A stretch of DNA of 64,000 nucleotides from Mesorhizobium sp. (GTDB lineage: Bacteria; Pseudomonadota; Alphaproteobacteria; Rhizobiales; Rhizobiaceae): positions 806,001-870,000 of the forward strand of contig JAHBYX010000001.1 of the NCBI GenBank assembly GCA_019635735.1, given 5' to 3'. The notes beneath the pieces are model-generated. The model searched no databases and was not told the origin of the DNA. It was given only the letters and a program-made list of their open reading frames with translations. Positions 1-9,417 of this stretch are shown piece by piece (position 1 is the first letter of the stretch; each line of letters opens with the position of its first letter). The position numbers were made by a program, and so were the translations under genes.

Positions 1-184
1 CCTGCCGGTCGCCCGCCAGCCCGAGCGGCGCGATCTCGTCCGAGGCGAAGCGGCCCGCCTCCTGCAGCACGGCGTCGACGAGGTCGGAGGACAGATCGCC
101 GAAACGGCCCTCCCCGATCCCCTTGTCGAGCCCCACCACATGTCTGAGGGTGAAGGCGATCTCCTCGACGGGCGCACGATACAT
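1..184 (-). CDS. Acyl-CoA dehydrogenase, N-terminal fragment
   Basis: The reverse strand reads from an ATG at 184 off the left edge of the window, giving about 61 residues that begin MYRAPVEEIAFTLRHVVGL. This opening is typical of the long (about 590-residue) acyl-CoA dehydrogenases of the DmdC/FadE5-like group, and it includes the helical N-terminal stretch ending in ASDEIAPLGLAGDRQ. Such flavoenzymes oxidise acyl-CoA to enoyl-CoA in the cytoplasm and pass electrons to electron-transfer flavoprotein. The gene is divergent from the caspase-like gene that starts at 318. The catalytic and FAD-binding parts lie outside the window, so substrate preference cannot be judged. Family assignment is confident; the exact subfamily is inferred. 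Confidence 0.8.
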   Translation of the reverse strand, partial: MYRAPVEEIAFTLRHVVGLDKGIGEGRFGDLSSDLVDAVLQEAGRFASDEIAPLGLAGDRQ

Positions 185-317
185 CAGGACCTCCCGGAAA
201 GCTGCTTGGCACGTTTCATCCGCCTATTGGGTTCCGCGGCGAAGGTCAAACCGGTCGCATGGACTCTCTGCTGCCGTTGGGGCAAAATTCGCGCCGAGCT
301 GCAAGGGAGCGACGACG

Positions 318-1601
318 GTGCCGTTCGCGGCGCGACTTGTCCGGACCATCTTGGCGCTGCTGTGCCTCTGTTGGAGCCAGCTCGGCGCAGGTCCTGCCTC
401 GGCCGTTGATTTCGTCAAAAGCCGGGCGATCGTCGTCGGAATCGACAAATACGGAAGCGGCGGCTTCCAGGACCTTTCCTTCGCCGTGGCGGACGCGCGG
501 CGTGTCGCCGATTTCCTGCGCGCGCAGGGCTACGACGTGCGGCTTCTCCTCGACCGGAATGCGAGCCGCGAGCAGATCCTCAACGAGCTCCACGCCGCCG
601 CGCGTGACTTGACCGACAAGGACCGGCTGCTCGTCTATTTCGGCGGCCATGGTTCGACGGAGAAGATCGGCGACCAGGAACTGGGTTACCTCGTGCCGAG
701 CGGGGCGGCGGGCGTCGGCGGGATGATCGGCATGGAGGAGCTGCGCTCCATCTCGCAGACCATGACCGGCGTGCGCCACCAGCTCTTCGTGCTCAACGCC
801 TGCTACGGCGGATCGATCGGCATCCTGCGCGGCGTGCGCGCCTTCGACAACACAAGGCCGGACTACATGGAGCAGATCACCACTCGGCAGGCGCGGCAGT
901 TCATCGCGGCGGGCGGCCCCGACCAGCAGGTGCTCGACGGCGGACCGAACGGACTGTCCTGGTTCACCCACTATTTCCTCGAGGCGACAGAGACCGGCCA
1001 GGCGGATCTGGACGGCGACAGCACCATCACCTTCCCGGAACTCTCGGCCTATCTCCTGCCGCGCGCCAGCAACAATGTGCAGACGCCGACCTTCGGCGCG
1101 CTTCCCGGCCATGCGCTGGGAGAATTCGTCTTCGCCCGCGCCGGCACAGGCGCTCCACCCGTCGTGGCGGAGGCCGAGATCGAGGCCTCCCACGCGACCA
1201 CGCGGGCCGCGGCGCTGCCGGAAGTCGCGCGCGACTTCACGCCGATGCAGCAGCCGATCCACGACCTGTTCAACGCCTGGACGATGCTAGACATCGACGC
1301 CTATCTCGCCCAGTGGTCGCCGGACGCGCGCCAGTATGTCGGCAAGAAGATGCGGCGTTTCCGGGAGATCGAGGCCGCGCGGCGAAAATTGTTCAAGCGG
1401 CTCGATGCGGTGGAGGTCGTGCGCTACCAGTTGTGGTTCCGCGGCTACGAGGACGGCGTGGCGTCCTTCGACGCCTCCTATTCGATGAAGTTCCACTTCA
1501 GTGACGGCCGGGTGCTGGCCGAGCAGGAGCGCGAGACCTACCGGGTCGCGCGGGAGGACGGGCGCTGGGTGATCGTGGAGAACCGTGACTATCTGCGCTG
1601 A
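318..1601 (+). CDS. Secreted caspase-like (peptidase C14) protein with NTF2-like tail
   Basis: I chose the GTG at 318 because AAGGGAG lies 8 bases upstream. Upstream in-frame starts would overlap the divergent acyl-CoA dehydrogenase and have no signal peptide. The 427-residue product begins with a hydrophobic signal peptide ending near ASA-VDF (about residue 30). A caspase p20-like domain follows: AIVVGIDKYG, the catalytic His in YFGGHGS (H111) and the catalytic Cys in LNACYGGS (C162). Both dyad residues are present, so it should be an active clan CD cysteine protease, probably periplasmic or secreted. From about residue 310 the tail (FNAWTMLDIDAYLAQWSPDA...) resembles an NTF2/SnoaL-like fold, a common alphaproteobacterial combination whose ligand is unknown. 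Substrate and role are unknown. Confidence 0.8.
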   Translation: MPFAARLVRTILALLCLCWSQLGAGPASAVDFVKSRAIVVGIDKYGSGGFQDLSFAVADARRVADFLRAQGYDVRLLLDRNASREQILNELHAAARDLTDKDRLLVYFGGHGSTEKIGDQELGYLVPSGAAGVGGMIGMEELRSISQTMTGVRHQLFVLNACYGGSIGILRGVRAFDNTRPDYMEQITTRQARQFIAAGGPDQQVLDGGPNGLSWFTHYFLEATETGQADLDGDSTITFPELSAYLLPRASNNVQTPTFGALPGHALGEFVFARAGTGAPPVVAEAEIEASHATTRAAALPEVARDFTPMQQPIHDLFNAWTMLDIDAYLAQWSPDARQYVGKKMRRFREIEAARRKLFKRLDAVEVVRYQLWFRGYEDGVASFDASYSMKFHFSDGRVLAEQERETYRVAREDGRWVIVENRDYLR

Positions 1602-1658
1602 CCGTCGTAGGTTGCCGGACGCCGCCAGCCGGCCATCCTGTCAGCTACGAGACCGCCC

Positions 1659-1886
1659 ATGCTTGCACGCCCCGAGAAATTCGCCTGCATCGAATGCGGC
1701 CTGCCGTTCGGCGCCGACGGCTTCGCCTATCATGGCGGCGACATCGGCCACGGCCCGGCCTACTACACCGACCGCGGCGTATTGTGTTCGGCGAAATGCT
1801 CGCTCGCGCATTACGAGAAGCGGCAGGCGGAGGGGACGCTTCCGACAGCACCTCCGCACAATCCGATGACCGGCTATCTCGACTGA
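1659..1886 (+). CDS. Small cysteine-rich (putative zinc-binding) protein
   Basis: This is a 75-residue protein that I do not recognise by name. It contains CIEC near residue 10 and LCSAKC near residue 43. Two such cysteine pairs about 30 residues apart suggest a single structural zinc site of zinc-ribbon type. There is no signal peptide or membrane segment, so it should be cytoplasmic. It lies 57 bases after the caspase-like gene on the same strand and could be co-transcribed with it. The ribosome-binding site is weak. Codon use fits the neighbouring genes and the cysteine spacing argues for a real gene. Function unknown. Confidence 0.6.
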   Translation: MLARPEKFACIECGLPFGADGFAYHGGDIGHGPAYYTDRGVLCSAKCSLAHYEKRQAEGTLPTAPPHNPMTGYLD

Positions 1887-1985
1887 CGCATCGTCAGAAT
1901 CGCTGCATTTTCAGCAACCTGTTAGCATTTTGTTAACCAGGCGCGCGCCATCTCCGGACTTTCGCATCCGTCCGGAGTTCCAGTC

Positions 1986-2276
1986 GTGAAGACCCTGCCG
2001 ATCCTTCTCGCCGGTGGCGTTCTCGCTGCCGCGGCGCTGGCGCCGTTGGCGGAGCGCGGGGATGGATCGCCGGACTTTGCCAGGCGCTTCGTCGATTGCG
2101 CCGACCGCATGGGTCCGGCGGCCTGCGAGGTCCATCTCGACGAATGGGAAAAGCGCCCGAACGCGCGGCAGGAAATGATCGAGCGCTTCGCGAAGGACCA
2201 GGCCTTCGCATTGCACCTGATCGCGCTGTCGGACGCCAGGATCATGACCGGCTCGATCAGGCGCGGGCCGAAATAG
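1986..2276 (+). CDS. Small exported hypothetical protein
   Basis: The 96-residue product starts with MKTLPILLAGGVLAAAALAPLAE, a basic start followed by a hydrophobic stretch that fits a signal peptide or membrane anchor. The rest is a short charged helical segment with two cysteines (DCADRMGPAAC), which could form a disulphide in the periplasm. No family is recognised. Its 3' end faces purD tail to tail with only 3 bases between the stops. About 100 bases of AT-richer DNA upstream (1887-1985) probably hold its own promoter. It is likely a lineage-specific periplasmic protein of unknown role. Confidence 0.55.
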   Translation: MKTLPILLAGGVLAAAALAPLAERGDGSPDFARRFVDCADRMGPAACEVHLDEWEKRPNARQEMIERFAKDQAFALHLIALSDARIMTGSIRRGPK

Positions 2277-2279
2277 GGC

Positions 2280-3554
2280 CTATCCCCGCTCCCGCTCGAT
2301 TGCCCGCCAGCCGATGTCGCGGCGGCAGAAACCGCCCGGCCAGTCGATGGCATCCACCGTCGCATAGGCCTTCGCCGCCGCCTCGCCGACGGTCTCTCCC
2401 GTCGCCGTGACGTTCAGCACGCGGCCGCCATTCGCCACCAGCCGGCCATCCTTCATCGCAGTGCCGGCGTGGAAGATGCGGGCGCCGCCCTTGGCAGCAG
2501 CGTCCAGCCCCCTGATCTCGGTGCCCTTGCGCGGACTGGCCGGATAGCCCTCGGCGGCGAAGACGACCGTCAGCGCCGCCTCGTCGCGCCAGCGCGCCGA
2601 CATACGCGCCAGCTGCCCGTCGGCCGCCGCGGAGAGGAGCACCAGCAGGTCGTCCTTGAGACGCATCATCAGCACCTGCGTCTCCGGGTCGCCGAAGCGG
2701 ACATTGTATTCGATCAGCTTGGGTCCATCGTCGGTCAGCATGAGGCCGGCGAAGAGCACGCCGGAAAACGGCCGTCCCATCGCCGCCATGCCGCGCAACG
2801 TCGGCTCGATGATCTCGGCCACTACCCTCGCCTCGATCTCCGCCGTCATCGCCGGCGCGGGCGAATAGGCGCCCATGCCGCCGGTGTTGGGTCCGGTGTC
2901 GCCCTCGCCGACGCGCTTGTGGTCCTGCGCCGAGCCGAAGGGCAGCGCCGTCCTGCCGTCGCACAGGTAGAAGGCGGAGACCTCCTCGCCGGTCAAAAAC
3001 TCCTCGACGACGACCTCCTCGCCGGCGAGGCCGAAGCTGCCCGAAAAGCACTCGTCGACGGCGGCTAGCGCGTCCTCGACCGTCATCGCCACCGTCACGC
3101 CCTTGCCCGCCGCGAGCCCGTCGGCCTTGACGACGATCGGCGCGCCGACGCCGCGCACATAGGCGCTCGCATCCGCCGCATTGCGGAACCGGCCGAAGGC
3201 GGCGGTCGGAATGCCGTATTCGGCGCAGAGATCCTTGGTAAAACCCTTCGAGCCTTCGAGCTCCGCCGCTGCCGCCGAGGGCCCGAACACCTTGATGCCC
3301 GCTGCGCGCAGGTCGTCGGCGATGCCGGCCACCAGCGGAGCCTCGGGGCCGACGACGACGAGATCGATCGCCTTCTCGCGGCAGAAGGCCGCCACCGCCG
3401 CGTGGTCGGCGACGTCGAGCGGGACGCAAGTCGCCGCCTCGGCGATGCCCGGATTGCCCGGCGCCGCGTAGAACGCCTTCAGCAGCGGCGACTGCGAGAT
3501 CTTCCAGGCCAGCGCATGTTCGCGCCCGCCCGAGCCGAGGAGGAGGACGTTCAT
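2280..3554 (-). CDS. purD: Phosphoribosylamine-glycine ligase (GAR synthetase)
   Basis: PurD joins 5-phosphoribosylamine to glycine with ATP, the second step of de novo purine synthesis, in the cytoplasm. The 424-residue length is normal for the family. The N-terminal [19 protein letters not shown] is diagnostic. A central ATP-grasp domain follows, with [13 protein letters not shown] near residue 140, [12 protein letters not shown] near 225 and the C-terminal ATP-grasp segment [12 protein letters not shown] near 305. All expected motifs are intact. It lies 4 bases downstream of the Na+/H+ antiporter gene on the same strand, so the two may share a transcript, although no functional link is known. 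Confidence 0.97.
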   Translation of the reverse strand: MNVLLLGSGGREHALAWKISQSPLLKAFYAAPGNPGIAEAATCVPLDVADHAAVAAFCREKAIDLVVVGPEAPLVAGIADDLRAAGIKVFGPSAAAAELEGSKGFTKDLCAEYGIPTAAFGRFRNAADASAYVRGVGAPIVVKADGLAAGKGVTVAMTVEDALAAVDECFSGSFGLAGEEVVVEEFLTGEEVSAFYLCDGRTALPFGSAQDHKRVGEGDTGPNTGGMGAYSPAPAMTAEIEARVVAEIIEPTLRGMAAMGRPFSGVLFAGLMLTDDGPKLIEYNVRFGDPETQVLMMRLKDDLLVLLSAAADGQLARMSARWRDEAALTVVFAAEGYPASPRKGTEIRGLDAAAKGGARIFHAGTAMKDGRLVANGGRVLNVTATGETVGEAAAKAYATVDAIDWPGGFCRRDIGWRAIERERG

Positions 3555-3558
3555 TCGA

Positions 3559-4977
3559 TCACCCGAAGAAGAGGAAGCCGGCGATGATAAAAGTGGGGAT
3601 CAGCACCGCGCCCGACCACAGCATGTAGCCGAAGAAGCTCGGCATCGAGACGCCCTGCTCGCGCGCGATGGCGTAGACCATGAAGTTGGGCGCATTGCCG
3701 ATATAGGTATTGGCACCCATGAACACCGCGCCGGCGGAGATCGCCGTCAGGGTCAGGCCTAGGCTGGTCATCAGCGTCTGCGGATCGCCGCCCGCCAGTT
3801 CGAAGAAGACGAGATAGGTCGGCGCATTGTCGAGGAAGGAGGACAGCGCTCCGGTCATCCAGAAATAGGCGAGTTCGTTCGGCGTGCTGTCGGCATTGGT
3901 GACGAGCGACACCAGCGGCGCCAGCGCGCCGTCCATGCCCGCCTTCAGCATCGCGATCACCGGGATGATGCAGACGAAGATGCCGGCGAACAGTTTCGCG
4001 ACCTCCTTGATCGGCCCCCAGGAGAAGCCGTTCGCCGCGCGATACTGCCGCTTGGTGAGGAACAGCGACAGGATTGCCAGCGCCAGGATGAGCACGTCGC
4101 GAACGAGGTTCTGCAGTTCCACCGGCACGTTGAGCACTGTAAACGCCACGCCCGGCTTCCAGGAGGCCGAGAGCAGGATCGCACCGATCACGCCGGCCAG
4201 CAGCAGGAAATTGATCGCGCCGAAGATGCGCACCTTCGAATCCGGCGTCGGGTCCTTGATCTTGGGCTGCCCGTCTTCTCTGTGATGGAACCAGAGGTCG
4301 AGGACGAAGAAGACCGCCAGCACCAGCCCGCCGACGAACAGCGTCTCCCAGATCAGGTGCTGCGTCGTCCAGAAGAAGTCGACGCCGCGCAGGAAGCCGA
4401 CGAAGAGCGGCGGGTCGCCGAGCGGCGTGAGCGAGCCACCGATGTTCGACACCAGGAAGATGAAGAAGACGACGACATGGACGTTGAACGGCCGGTTGTC
4501 GTTGGCGCGGATCAGCGGCCGGATCATGATCATCGAGGCGCCGGTCGTGCCGACGACCGAGGCCAGCACCATGCCGATGGCGAGCAGGATCGCGTTCATG
4601 GCCGGCGTGCCGTGGATGTTGCCGCTGATCCATATCCCGCCGGCAATGGTGAACAGCGCGAACAGCAGGATGATGAAGGAGATGTATTCGAGCAGCATCG
4701 TGTGCGCGACGGCTTCTGCGGCGACCATCGGACCGAAGGCTATCGCCATCGGCAGGATAACGAGCGCCGCCCAGAGCGCACTGAGCTTGCCGTAATGATG
4801 CTCCCAGAAATGCGCGTAGAGCAGGGGGCCAGTCGCGATCGACAGCAGGATGCCGGCGAAGGGCAGCACCCAGAGCAGCGACATCTCGCCTCCGGGGAGG
4901 CCATGCGCCTCGGCGGCCGCCGCGGGCAAGGCGACAATGGCGAGCAAGAAGGCTGCGAGAAATGTCCGTCCCGGCAT
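3559..4977 (-). CDS. Sodium:proton antiporter, CitM/NhaD-like
   Basis: This is a 472-residue polytopic inner-membrane protein with an N-terminal signal-like segment ([23 protein letters not shown]) and about 11-12 hydrophobic helices. It belongs to the ion transporter superfamily that includes NhaD, ArsB and CitM. Recognisable family stretches are [32 protein letters not shown] and [18 protein letters not shown], which pair the two inverted half-domains. Proteins of this group are annotated as Na+/H+ antiporters, but the transported ion cannot be read from sequence. Its stop lies 4 bases before purD, and it is divergent from ubiA. Confidence 0.85.
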   Translation of the reverse strand: MPGRTFLAAFLLAIVALPAAAAEAHGLPGGEMSLLWVLPFAGILLSIATGPLLYAHFWEHHYGKLSALWAALVILPMAIAFGPMVAAEAVAHTMLLEYISFIILLFALFTIAGGIWISGNIHGTPAMNAILLAIGMVLASVVGTTGASMIMIRPLIRANDNRPFNVHVVVFFIFLVSNIGGSLTPLGDPPLFVGFLRGVDFFWTTQHLIWETLFVGGLVLAVFFVLDLWFHHREDGQPKIKDPTPDSKVRIFGAINFLLLAGVIGAILLSASWKPGVAFTVLNVPVELQNLVRDVLILALAILSLFLTKRQYRAANGFSWGPIKEVAKLFAGIFVCIIPVIAMLKAGMDGALAPLVSLVTNADSTPNELAYFWMTGALSSFLDNAPTYLVFFELAGGDPQTLMTSLGLTLTAISAGAVFMGANTYIGNAPNFMVYAIAREQGVSMPSFFGYMLWSGAVLIPTFIIAGFLFFG

Positions 4978-5100
4978 TCATCCATCCCTTTGTTGCGTCA
5001 CTCCCTAGCCGCGCGGTCCCGGATTCGCAAACGCTTTGCGCTCGCGGCTGCGGCGCTCCGCACGCTTGACGGCTCTGCGGCACCCTGCCACTCACGCTGC

Positions 5101-6084
5101 ATGGAAACCGTGCAGACAAAAGGAATCCAGGGCCGCGTCGCCGACGCGCCGTCCGGGCATTGGGTCTACAAGCTCCTGCCGCGCCCCGTGTGGCCCTATG
5201 CGCAGCTCGCGCGGTGGGACCGGCCGATCGGCTGGCAGCTCTTGCTGTGGCCGTGCTTGTGGTCGGCGGCCCTTGCGGCCAGCGCCTATGCGACCGCCAC
5301 CGAATCGTTGTCGACGCTGCTGCCCTCGCCCTGGCACCTGATCCTCTTCCTCCTCGGCGCGATAGCGATGCGCGGGGCGGGCTGCACTTACAACGACATC
5401 GTCGACGAGAACATCGATGGCCAGGTGGAGCGCACGCGCTCGCGCCCCCTGCCGTCGGGCCAGGTCACGCGCCGCCAGGCCTGGGCCTTCGTCGTCGCCC
5501 AGGCGCTCGTCGGACTGGCCGTGCTCCTGCAGTTCAACTCCTTCGCGATCCTTCTCGGCATCGCCTCGCTCGCCGTCGTGGCGGTCTATCCGTTCGCGAA
5601 GAGGGTCACCAACTGGCCCCAGTTCGTCCTGGGTCTCGCTTTTTCCTGGGGCGCGCTGATGGGATGGGCGGCCGAGTTCGGCGAGATCGATCCGCCGGCG
5701 CTCCTGCTCTATGCCGGATCGATCCTGTGGGTGATCGGCTACGACACGCTCTATGCGCACCAGGACAAGGAAGACGACGCGATCGTCGGCGTGCGCTCGA
5801 CGGCACGGCTGTTCGGCGACAAGACGGTGTACTGGCTCGTCGGCCTCTACAGCGTTGCGCTCGTCCTGTTCGCCTGGGCCTTCGCGCTGGCCGAGGTGCC
5901 GATGCCGGCACTGGCCGGCCTTCTGGCAGCCGGCGCGCATATGGCGCGGCAGGTGAAGTCGCTGGACATCAACGACCCCGACCAATGCCTGCGCCTGTTC
6001 AGGTCGAACAATACCGTGGGCTGGCTGATCTTCCTCGGCCTTCTCGGCGGCGCCGTCTGGCCCGCCGTCAGGCCGCTGTTCTGA
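5101..6084 (+). CDS. ubiA: 4-hydroxybenzoate polyprenyltransferase
   Basis: UbiA attaches the polyprenyl tail to 4-hydroxybenzoate, the membrane step of ubiquinone biosynthesis. I chose the ATG at 5101 (327 residues); the open frame extends far upstream but there overlaps the divergent antiporter gene. Two aspartate-rich motifs that hold the magnesium-diphosphate are present: NDIVDENID (N98-D106) and YDTLYAHQDKEDD (about 214-226). Eight or nine hydrophobic segments fit an integral inner-membrane enzyme. The matching prenyl donor could be supplied by the polyprenyl diphosphate synthase at 17630-18643. The gene ends 6 bases from the convergent DUF6101-type gene. Confidence 0.93.
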   Translation: METVQTKGIQGRVADAPSGHWVYKLLPRPVWPYAQLARWDRPIGWQLLLWPCLWSAALAASAYATATESLSTLLPSPWHLILFLLGAIAMRGAGCTYNDIVDENIDGQVERTRSRPLPSGQVTRRQAWAFVVAQALVGLAVLLQFNSFAILLGIASLAVVAVYPFAKRVTNWPQFVLGLAFSWGALMGWAAEFGEIDPPALLLYAGSILWVIGYDTLYAHQDKEDDAIVGVRSTARLFGDKTVYWLVGLYSVALVLFAWAFALAEVPMPALAGLLAAGAHMARQVKSLDINDPDQCLRLFRSNNTVGWLIFLGLLGGAVWPAVRPLF

Positions 6085-6090
6085 GACGTC

Positions 6091-6663
6091 TCACTCCGGC
6101 GCGATGATCTCTTCGCCGGCGACGACGAGCCGCAGGCCGAGGTCGCCCTGCTTGCGGCGGGCGAGGAAGCGCGGCCGGCGGGGTGCCGAGCTGGCACGCT
6201 TGCGGCGCAGGCGAGGTTCGCCCGTGCGCACCGCGCCGAGCGATTCCTCGAGATTGCGGGCCACGCCGTCAGCCTCGAACAGCAGCATGGGCAGGCGATA
6301 GGCCTCGGACCAGGCGCGCCAGTCGGCGGCGACGTCCTCGAGGTCGTGCGCCACCAGAAGCGGCACCGAGAGCGCCGGATCGTTGTGCATCAGTTCGAGC
6401 GTCACCGTGACGTTTCCCTCGCCGTCCTCGATGGCACGGGCTGCGATGCCGCGGAAGGACTGCGCCGGCATCGCCAGCGTGACCGGCAGGCCGCTCATTT
6501 CAAGAACCCGGCGCACGACGACGCCGCGGTGGTCGATGGAGAAGGTCACGTCACCCTGGTCGTCGCGGGTCGCGTAGCTGACGACCTGCGGCAGCCGGAA
6601 CGGGTCCAGCCGCAATTCCTGGCCGGCCCAGACCGGCTTCAGATGAATATTCTTCATCGCCAA
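6091..6663 (-). CDS. DUF6101-type conserved hypothetical protein
   Basis: This 190-residue soluble protein begins MAMKNIHLKPVWAGQELRLDPFRLPQVVSY and resembles a family found in Rhizobiales and annotated DUF6101. The first ~150 residues look like a mixed beta domain. The C-terminal part is strongly basic (RLRRKRASSAPRRPRFLARRK, about 150-170), which may bind nucleic acid or acidic partners. No catalytic motif is visible. It is transcribed alone. The 185 bases upstream (6664-6848) are AT-richer than their surroundings and probably carry its promoter, although I could not define a box. The DUF assignment is from memory and is moderately sure. Confidence 0.65.
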   Translation of the reverse strand: MAMKNIHLKPVWAGQELRLDPFRLPQVVSYATRDDQGDVTFSIDHRGVVVRRVLEMSGLPVTLAMPAQSFRGIAARAIEDGEGNVTVTLELMHNDPALSVPLLVAHDLEDVAADWRAWSEAYRLPMLLFEADGVARNLEESLGAVRTGEPRLRRKRASSAPRRPRFLARRKQGDLGLRLVVAGEEIIAPE

Positions 6664-6848
6664 TTCCCTGTTTGCTCCCGAGAGCCCGTTTCCGGTTCCC
6701 GACGGCGGGTTTTCCCCGCTCGTTATGCGCAGAGACTAGGCGCGGCCCCTTACCGGCGGCCTTAGAAGTTCGGTTAAATTTGTTCTGAATCCCGCGAATG
6801 GTTATCGCTTTGCGACCACCGGTAAGGATTTGGTCACACGTCCGCCGG

Positions 6849-8282
6849 TCAGATCACCTTGCCCGGATTCATGATGCCTGCGGGGTCGAAGGCGCACTTG
6901 ACGCGGCGCATCAGGTCGATCGCGACCGGCGGCGCGGTGGCGATCAGTTCATCGCGCTTCATGCTGCCGATGCCGTGCTCGGCCGAAATGGAGCCGTCCA
7001 GCGCCCGCACGACATCGTGCACGGCGCGGTTCATCGCCGGATAGAGCAGGAGGAAGGTCGCTGGGTCCGCCCCTTCGGGCTGCGAGACATTGTAGTGCAG
7101 GTTGCCGTCGCCCATGTGGCCGAAACAGACCACGCGCGCCGCCGGCTCGACGGAGGCCACCGCCTCTTCCGCCTCGCGGATGAAGCGGGGGATCGCGGCT
7201 ACCGGCACGGAAATGTCGTGCTTGATCGACCCGCCCTCCGGCTTCTGCGCCTCCGACATGCTCTCGCGCAGATGCCAGAAGGCCTCCGCCTGCGCCAGGC
7301 TCGCCGCCACCGCGGCATCCGTCAGCGTTCCGGCTTCGTAGGCCTCAGACAGGATGTCCTGCATGAGGTTCTGCGCATCCTCCGCCGAGCGGCCGGACGA
7401 GATTTCGAGAAGCACGTTCCACGGTGCGGCCTGCGCCAGGGGAGCGACCGAGCCGGGAATGTGTCGCAGGACGAAGGCGAGCGTGCGCTCCGACATCAGC
7501 TCGAAGGCGGTCAGCGAAGGCCCGGCCTTCGCCGCAGCCAGTCCGTAGAGAACGAGCGCCCGCTCGGGGGAGTCGACCGCTATCCACGCCACTTCCCTGC
7601 CCTTGGGTTTCGGGAACAGCTTCAGCACGGCCGCCGTGATGACGCCCAATGTGCCTTCCGCGCCGACGAAGAGGTCCTTCAGGTCGTAGCCGGTATTGTC
7701 CTTCTTCAGCTTGCGCAGATCGTCCAGCACCTCGCCGGTGGGCAGCACGACTTCGAGGCCGAGGCAGAGGTCCCGTGCCACCCCATAGGCGAGCGCGCCT
7801 ACCCCGCCGGCGTTGGACGAGAGGTTGCCGCCGATCTGGCAGGAGCCTTGCGAGGCCAGCGACAGCGGAAACAGGCGGTCGACCCCATCGGCGGCCTCGC
7901 GCAGCGCATGCAGGATGACGCCCGCCTCGGCGGTCACCGTATTCGACTGCAGGTCGATCTCGCGGATACGGTTGAGGCGGGAGAGCGACAGTACGATCTC
8001 GCGGCCCGATCCGTCCGGCATCTGGCCGCCCACCAGCCCGGTATTGCCGCCCTGCGGCACGACAGGCGTGCCGGTTTCCGAGGCGAGCTTGAGAATGGCG
8101 CTGACCTCGGCGACGCTGCCCGGCCGCAGCACCAGACGTGTCACCCCGCCATACCTGCCGCGCGGCTCGCTGACATAGGGCGCGATGTCGATCTCGGAAC
8201 GAAGGGCATGCGCCGGTCCGACGATTGCCGCGAAGCGGTCGAAAAGGGATTCGGCGGCGGCGGCATCGGTCGGGGAGGTCAT
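6849..8282 (-). CDS. FAD-binding oxidoreductase (D-2-hydroxyacid / glycolate oxidase GlcD type)
   Basis: This 477-residue protein has a PCMH-type FAD domain: VVPQGGNTGLVGGQ near residue 90, SQGSCQIGGNLSSNAGG near 148 and VGAEGTLGVITAAVLKLFP near 205. A C-terminal FAD-linked oxidase domain follows, with FGHMGDGNLHYNV and SAEHGIGSMKRD. The GHMGDGNLH and EHGIG segments are typical of D-2-hydroxyglutarate dehydrogenase, D-lactate dehydrogenase (Dld2-like) and GlcD enzymes. Those oxidise a D-2-hydroxyacid and pass electrons to quinone or ETF. The exact substrate cannot be chosen from sequence. The gene lies 9 bases downstream of the Sua5 gene on the same strand, probably in one transcript. Confidence 0.88.
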   Translation of the reverse strand: MTSPTDAAAAESLFDRFAAIVGPAHALRSEIDIAPYVSEPRGRYGGVTRLVLRPGSVAEVSAILKLASETGTPVVPQGGNTGLVGGQMPDGSGREIVLSLSRLNRIREIDLQSNTVTAEAGVILHALREAADGVDRLFPLSLASQGSCQIGGNLSSNAGGVGALAYGVARDLCLGLEVVLPTGEVLDDLRKLKKDNTGYDLKDLFVGAEGTLGVITAAVLKLFPKPKGREVAWIAVDSPERALVLYGLAAAKAGPSLTAFELMSERTLAFVLRHIPGSVAPLAQAAPWNVLLEISSGRSAEDAQNLMQDILSEAYEAGTLTDAAVAASLAQAEAFWHLRESMSEAQKPEGGSIKHDISVPVAAIPRFIREAEEAVASVEPAARVVCFGHMGDGNLHYNVSQPEGADPATFLLLYPAMNRAVHDVVRALDGSISAEHGIGSMKRDELIATAPPVAIDLMRRVKCAFDPAGIMNPGKVI

Positions 8283-8291
8283 GGACGGAAG

Positions 8292-9278
8292 CTAGTTCTC
8301 GGCAAGCGGCTTGTCACGCGGAGCGGCGGCCCGGGCGAGCCGGTCGTTGATCGCCTCGCCCAGGCCGTGGCGCGGCACGGGCTCGACCGCGATGGCGCGA
8401 GCGTTAGCGAGGTCCAGCGCCTGCAGGTGCGAGAACAGGTTGGCGGCGGCCTCGCGCAGATCGCCGGTCTGCGACAGGTTCAGCATCGCGACGGCGCGGT
8501 CGGCATGCGCGGCCCGGATCGGCCCGAAGGCCAGCAGCGCCTCGCCGTCGCGCACCTCGTCGGCATCGAGCCTGACGGCAGCGGCGGGCGCGTAATGCGA
8601 GGCGAGCATGCCGGGCGCCTGGATGGCTCCGCCCGACGTGCGCGCGACCGGCATGCCGAGAAACGCCTCGATCTCCTCGACCGTCACCCCGCCGGGCCGC
8701 AGCAGTACCGGACATCCGGCCTCGACCTTGAGGATCGTCGATTCGAGCCCCACAGGCGTAGCGCCGCCGTCGACGATCAGGCCGATGCGCGATCCCAGAT
8801 CCGCCTCGACGGCCGCGGCCGTCGTGCAACTGACCTTGCCCGACGAATTGGCGCTGGGGGCGGCGAGCGGCCGGCCGAGGCGGGCGATGAGGCCACTGGC
8901 AAAGCCGCGCGGCATGCGGATGGCGACGGTGTCGAGGCCGGCGGTGACGAGCGGATGGACCGGGCTGCCTTCGGCCAGCGGCAGCACCAGCGTCAGGGGG
9001 CCGGGCCAGAACCGCTCGGCCAGCCGGCGCGACAGCGGGTCGAAGCGTCCGATCCGCTCGGCCATCGCAAAACCGTCGACATGGGCGATGAGCGGATTGA
9101 AGCGCGGCCGGCCCTTGGCCTCGAAGATGCGGGCGACGGCCTCGCCATCGGTCGCGTCGGCGGCGAGCCCGTAGACGGTCTCGGTCGGAATCGCGACGAG
9201 TTCGCCCGCTGCGAGCGCCGTGGCGGCGAGATCGAGCGCCGCCTGTGCTGGGATTGTCGTCGCCAAGTGCGCGTTCAT
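8292..9278 (-). CDS. tsaC: L-threonylcarbamoyladenylate synthase (Sua5/YwlC/TsaC)
   Basis: The enzyme makes threonylcarbamoyl-AMP from threonine, bicarbonate and ATP for the t6A37 modification of ANN-decoding tRNAs. I chose the ATG at 9278 (328 residues, MNAHLATTIPAQAALDLAA), which sits just before the YrdC domain; a longer reading adds an unlikely Arg/Cys-rich head. The YrdC core shows IPTETVYGLAADATDG, KGRPRFNPLIAHV, RMPRGFASGLI and APSANSSGKVSCT. The C-terminal ~110 residues (SGGAIQAPGMLASHYAPAAAVRL) are the extra Sua5 domain, so this is the long Sua5 form rather than short TsaC. An FAD oxidase gene follows on the same strand. Confidence 0.93.
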   Translation of the reverse strand: MNAHLATTIPAQAALDLAATALAAGELVAIPTETVYGLAADATDGEAVARIFEAKGRPRFNPLIAHVDGFAMAERIGRFDPLSRRLAERFWPGPLTLVLPLAEGSPVHPLVTAGLDTVAIRMPRGFASGLIARLGRPLAAPSANSSGKVSCTTAAAVEADLGSRIGLIVDGGATPVGLESTILKVEAGCPVLLRPGGVTVEEIEAFLGMPVARTSGGAIQAPGMLASHYAPAAAVRLDADEVRDGEALLAFGPIRAAHADRAVAMLNLSQTGDLREAAANLFSHLQALDLANARAIAVEPVPRHGLGEAINDRLARAAAPRDKPLAEN

Positions 9279-9417
9279 TCCTGGTTCGCACGCGCACATG
9301 CATGGCGCGCGGCGGCGCGTCAATTGCTAAAATCTTACGCAATTCCGTAACGTCACGGCATGTTAACCCGCCTACCCTAGTCTCCGGGAGTTACGTTATC
9401 GGGGCGCCGGTTCGTCG

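Noticed and set aside
123..317. An N-terminal extension of the caspase-like gene
   Set aside because: It overlaps the start of the divergent acyl-CoA dehydrogenase and precedes the signal peptide; GTG at 318 has a good ribosome-binding site.
6798..9350. An 850-codon open frame on the plus strand opposite the FAD oxidase and tsaC genes
   Set aside because: It is antisense to two well-conserved genes and its product has typical shadow composition (Arg, Gly, Asp, His rich).
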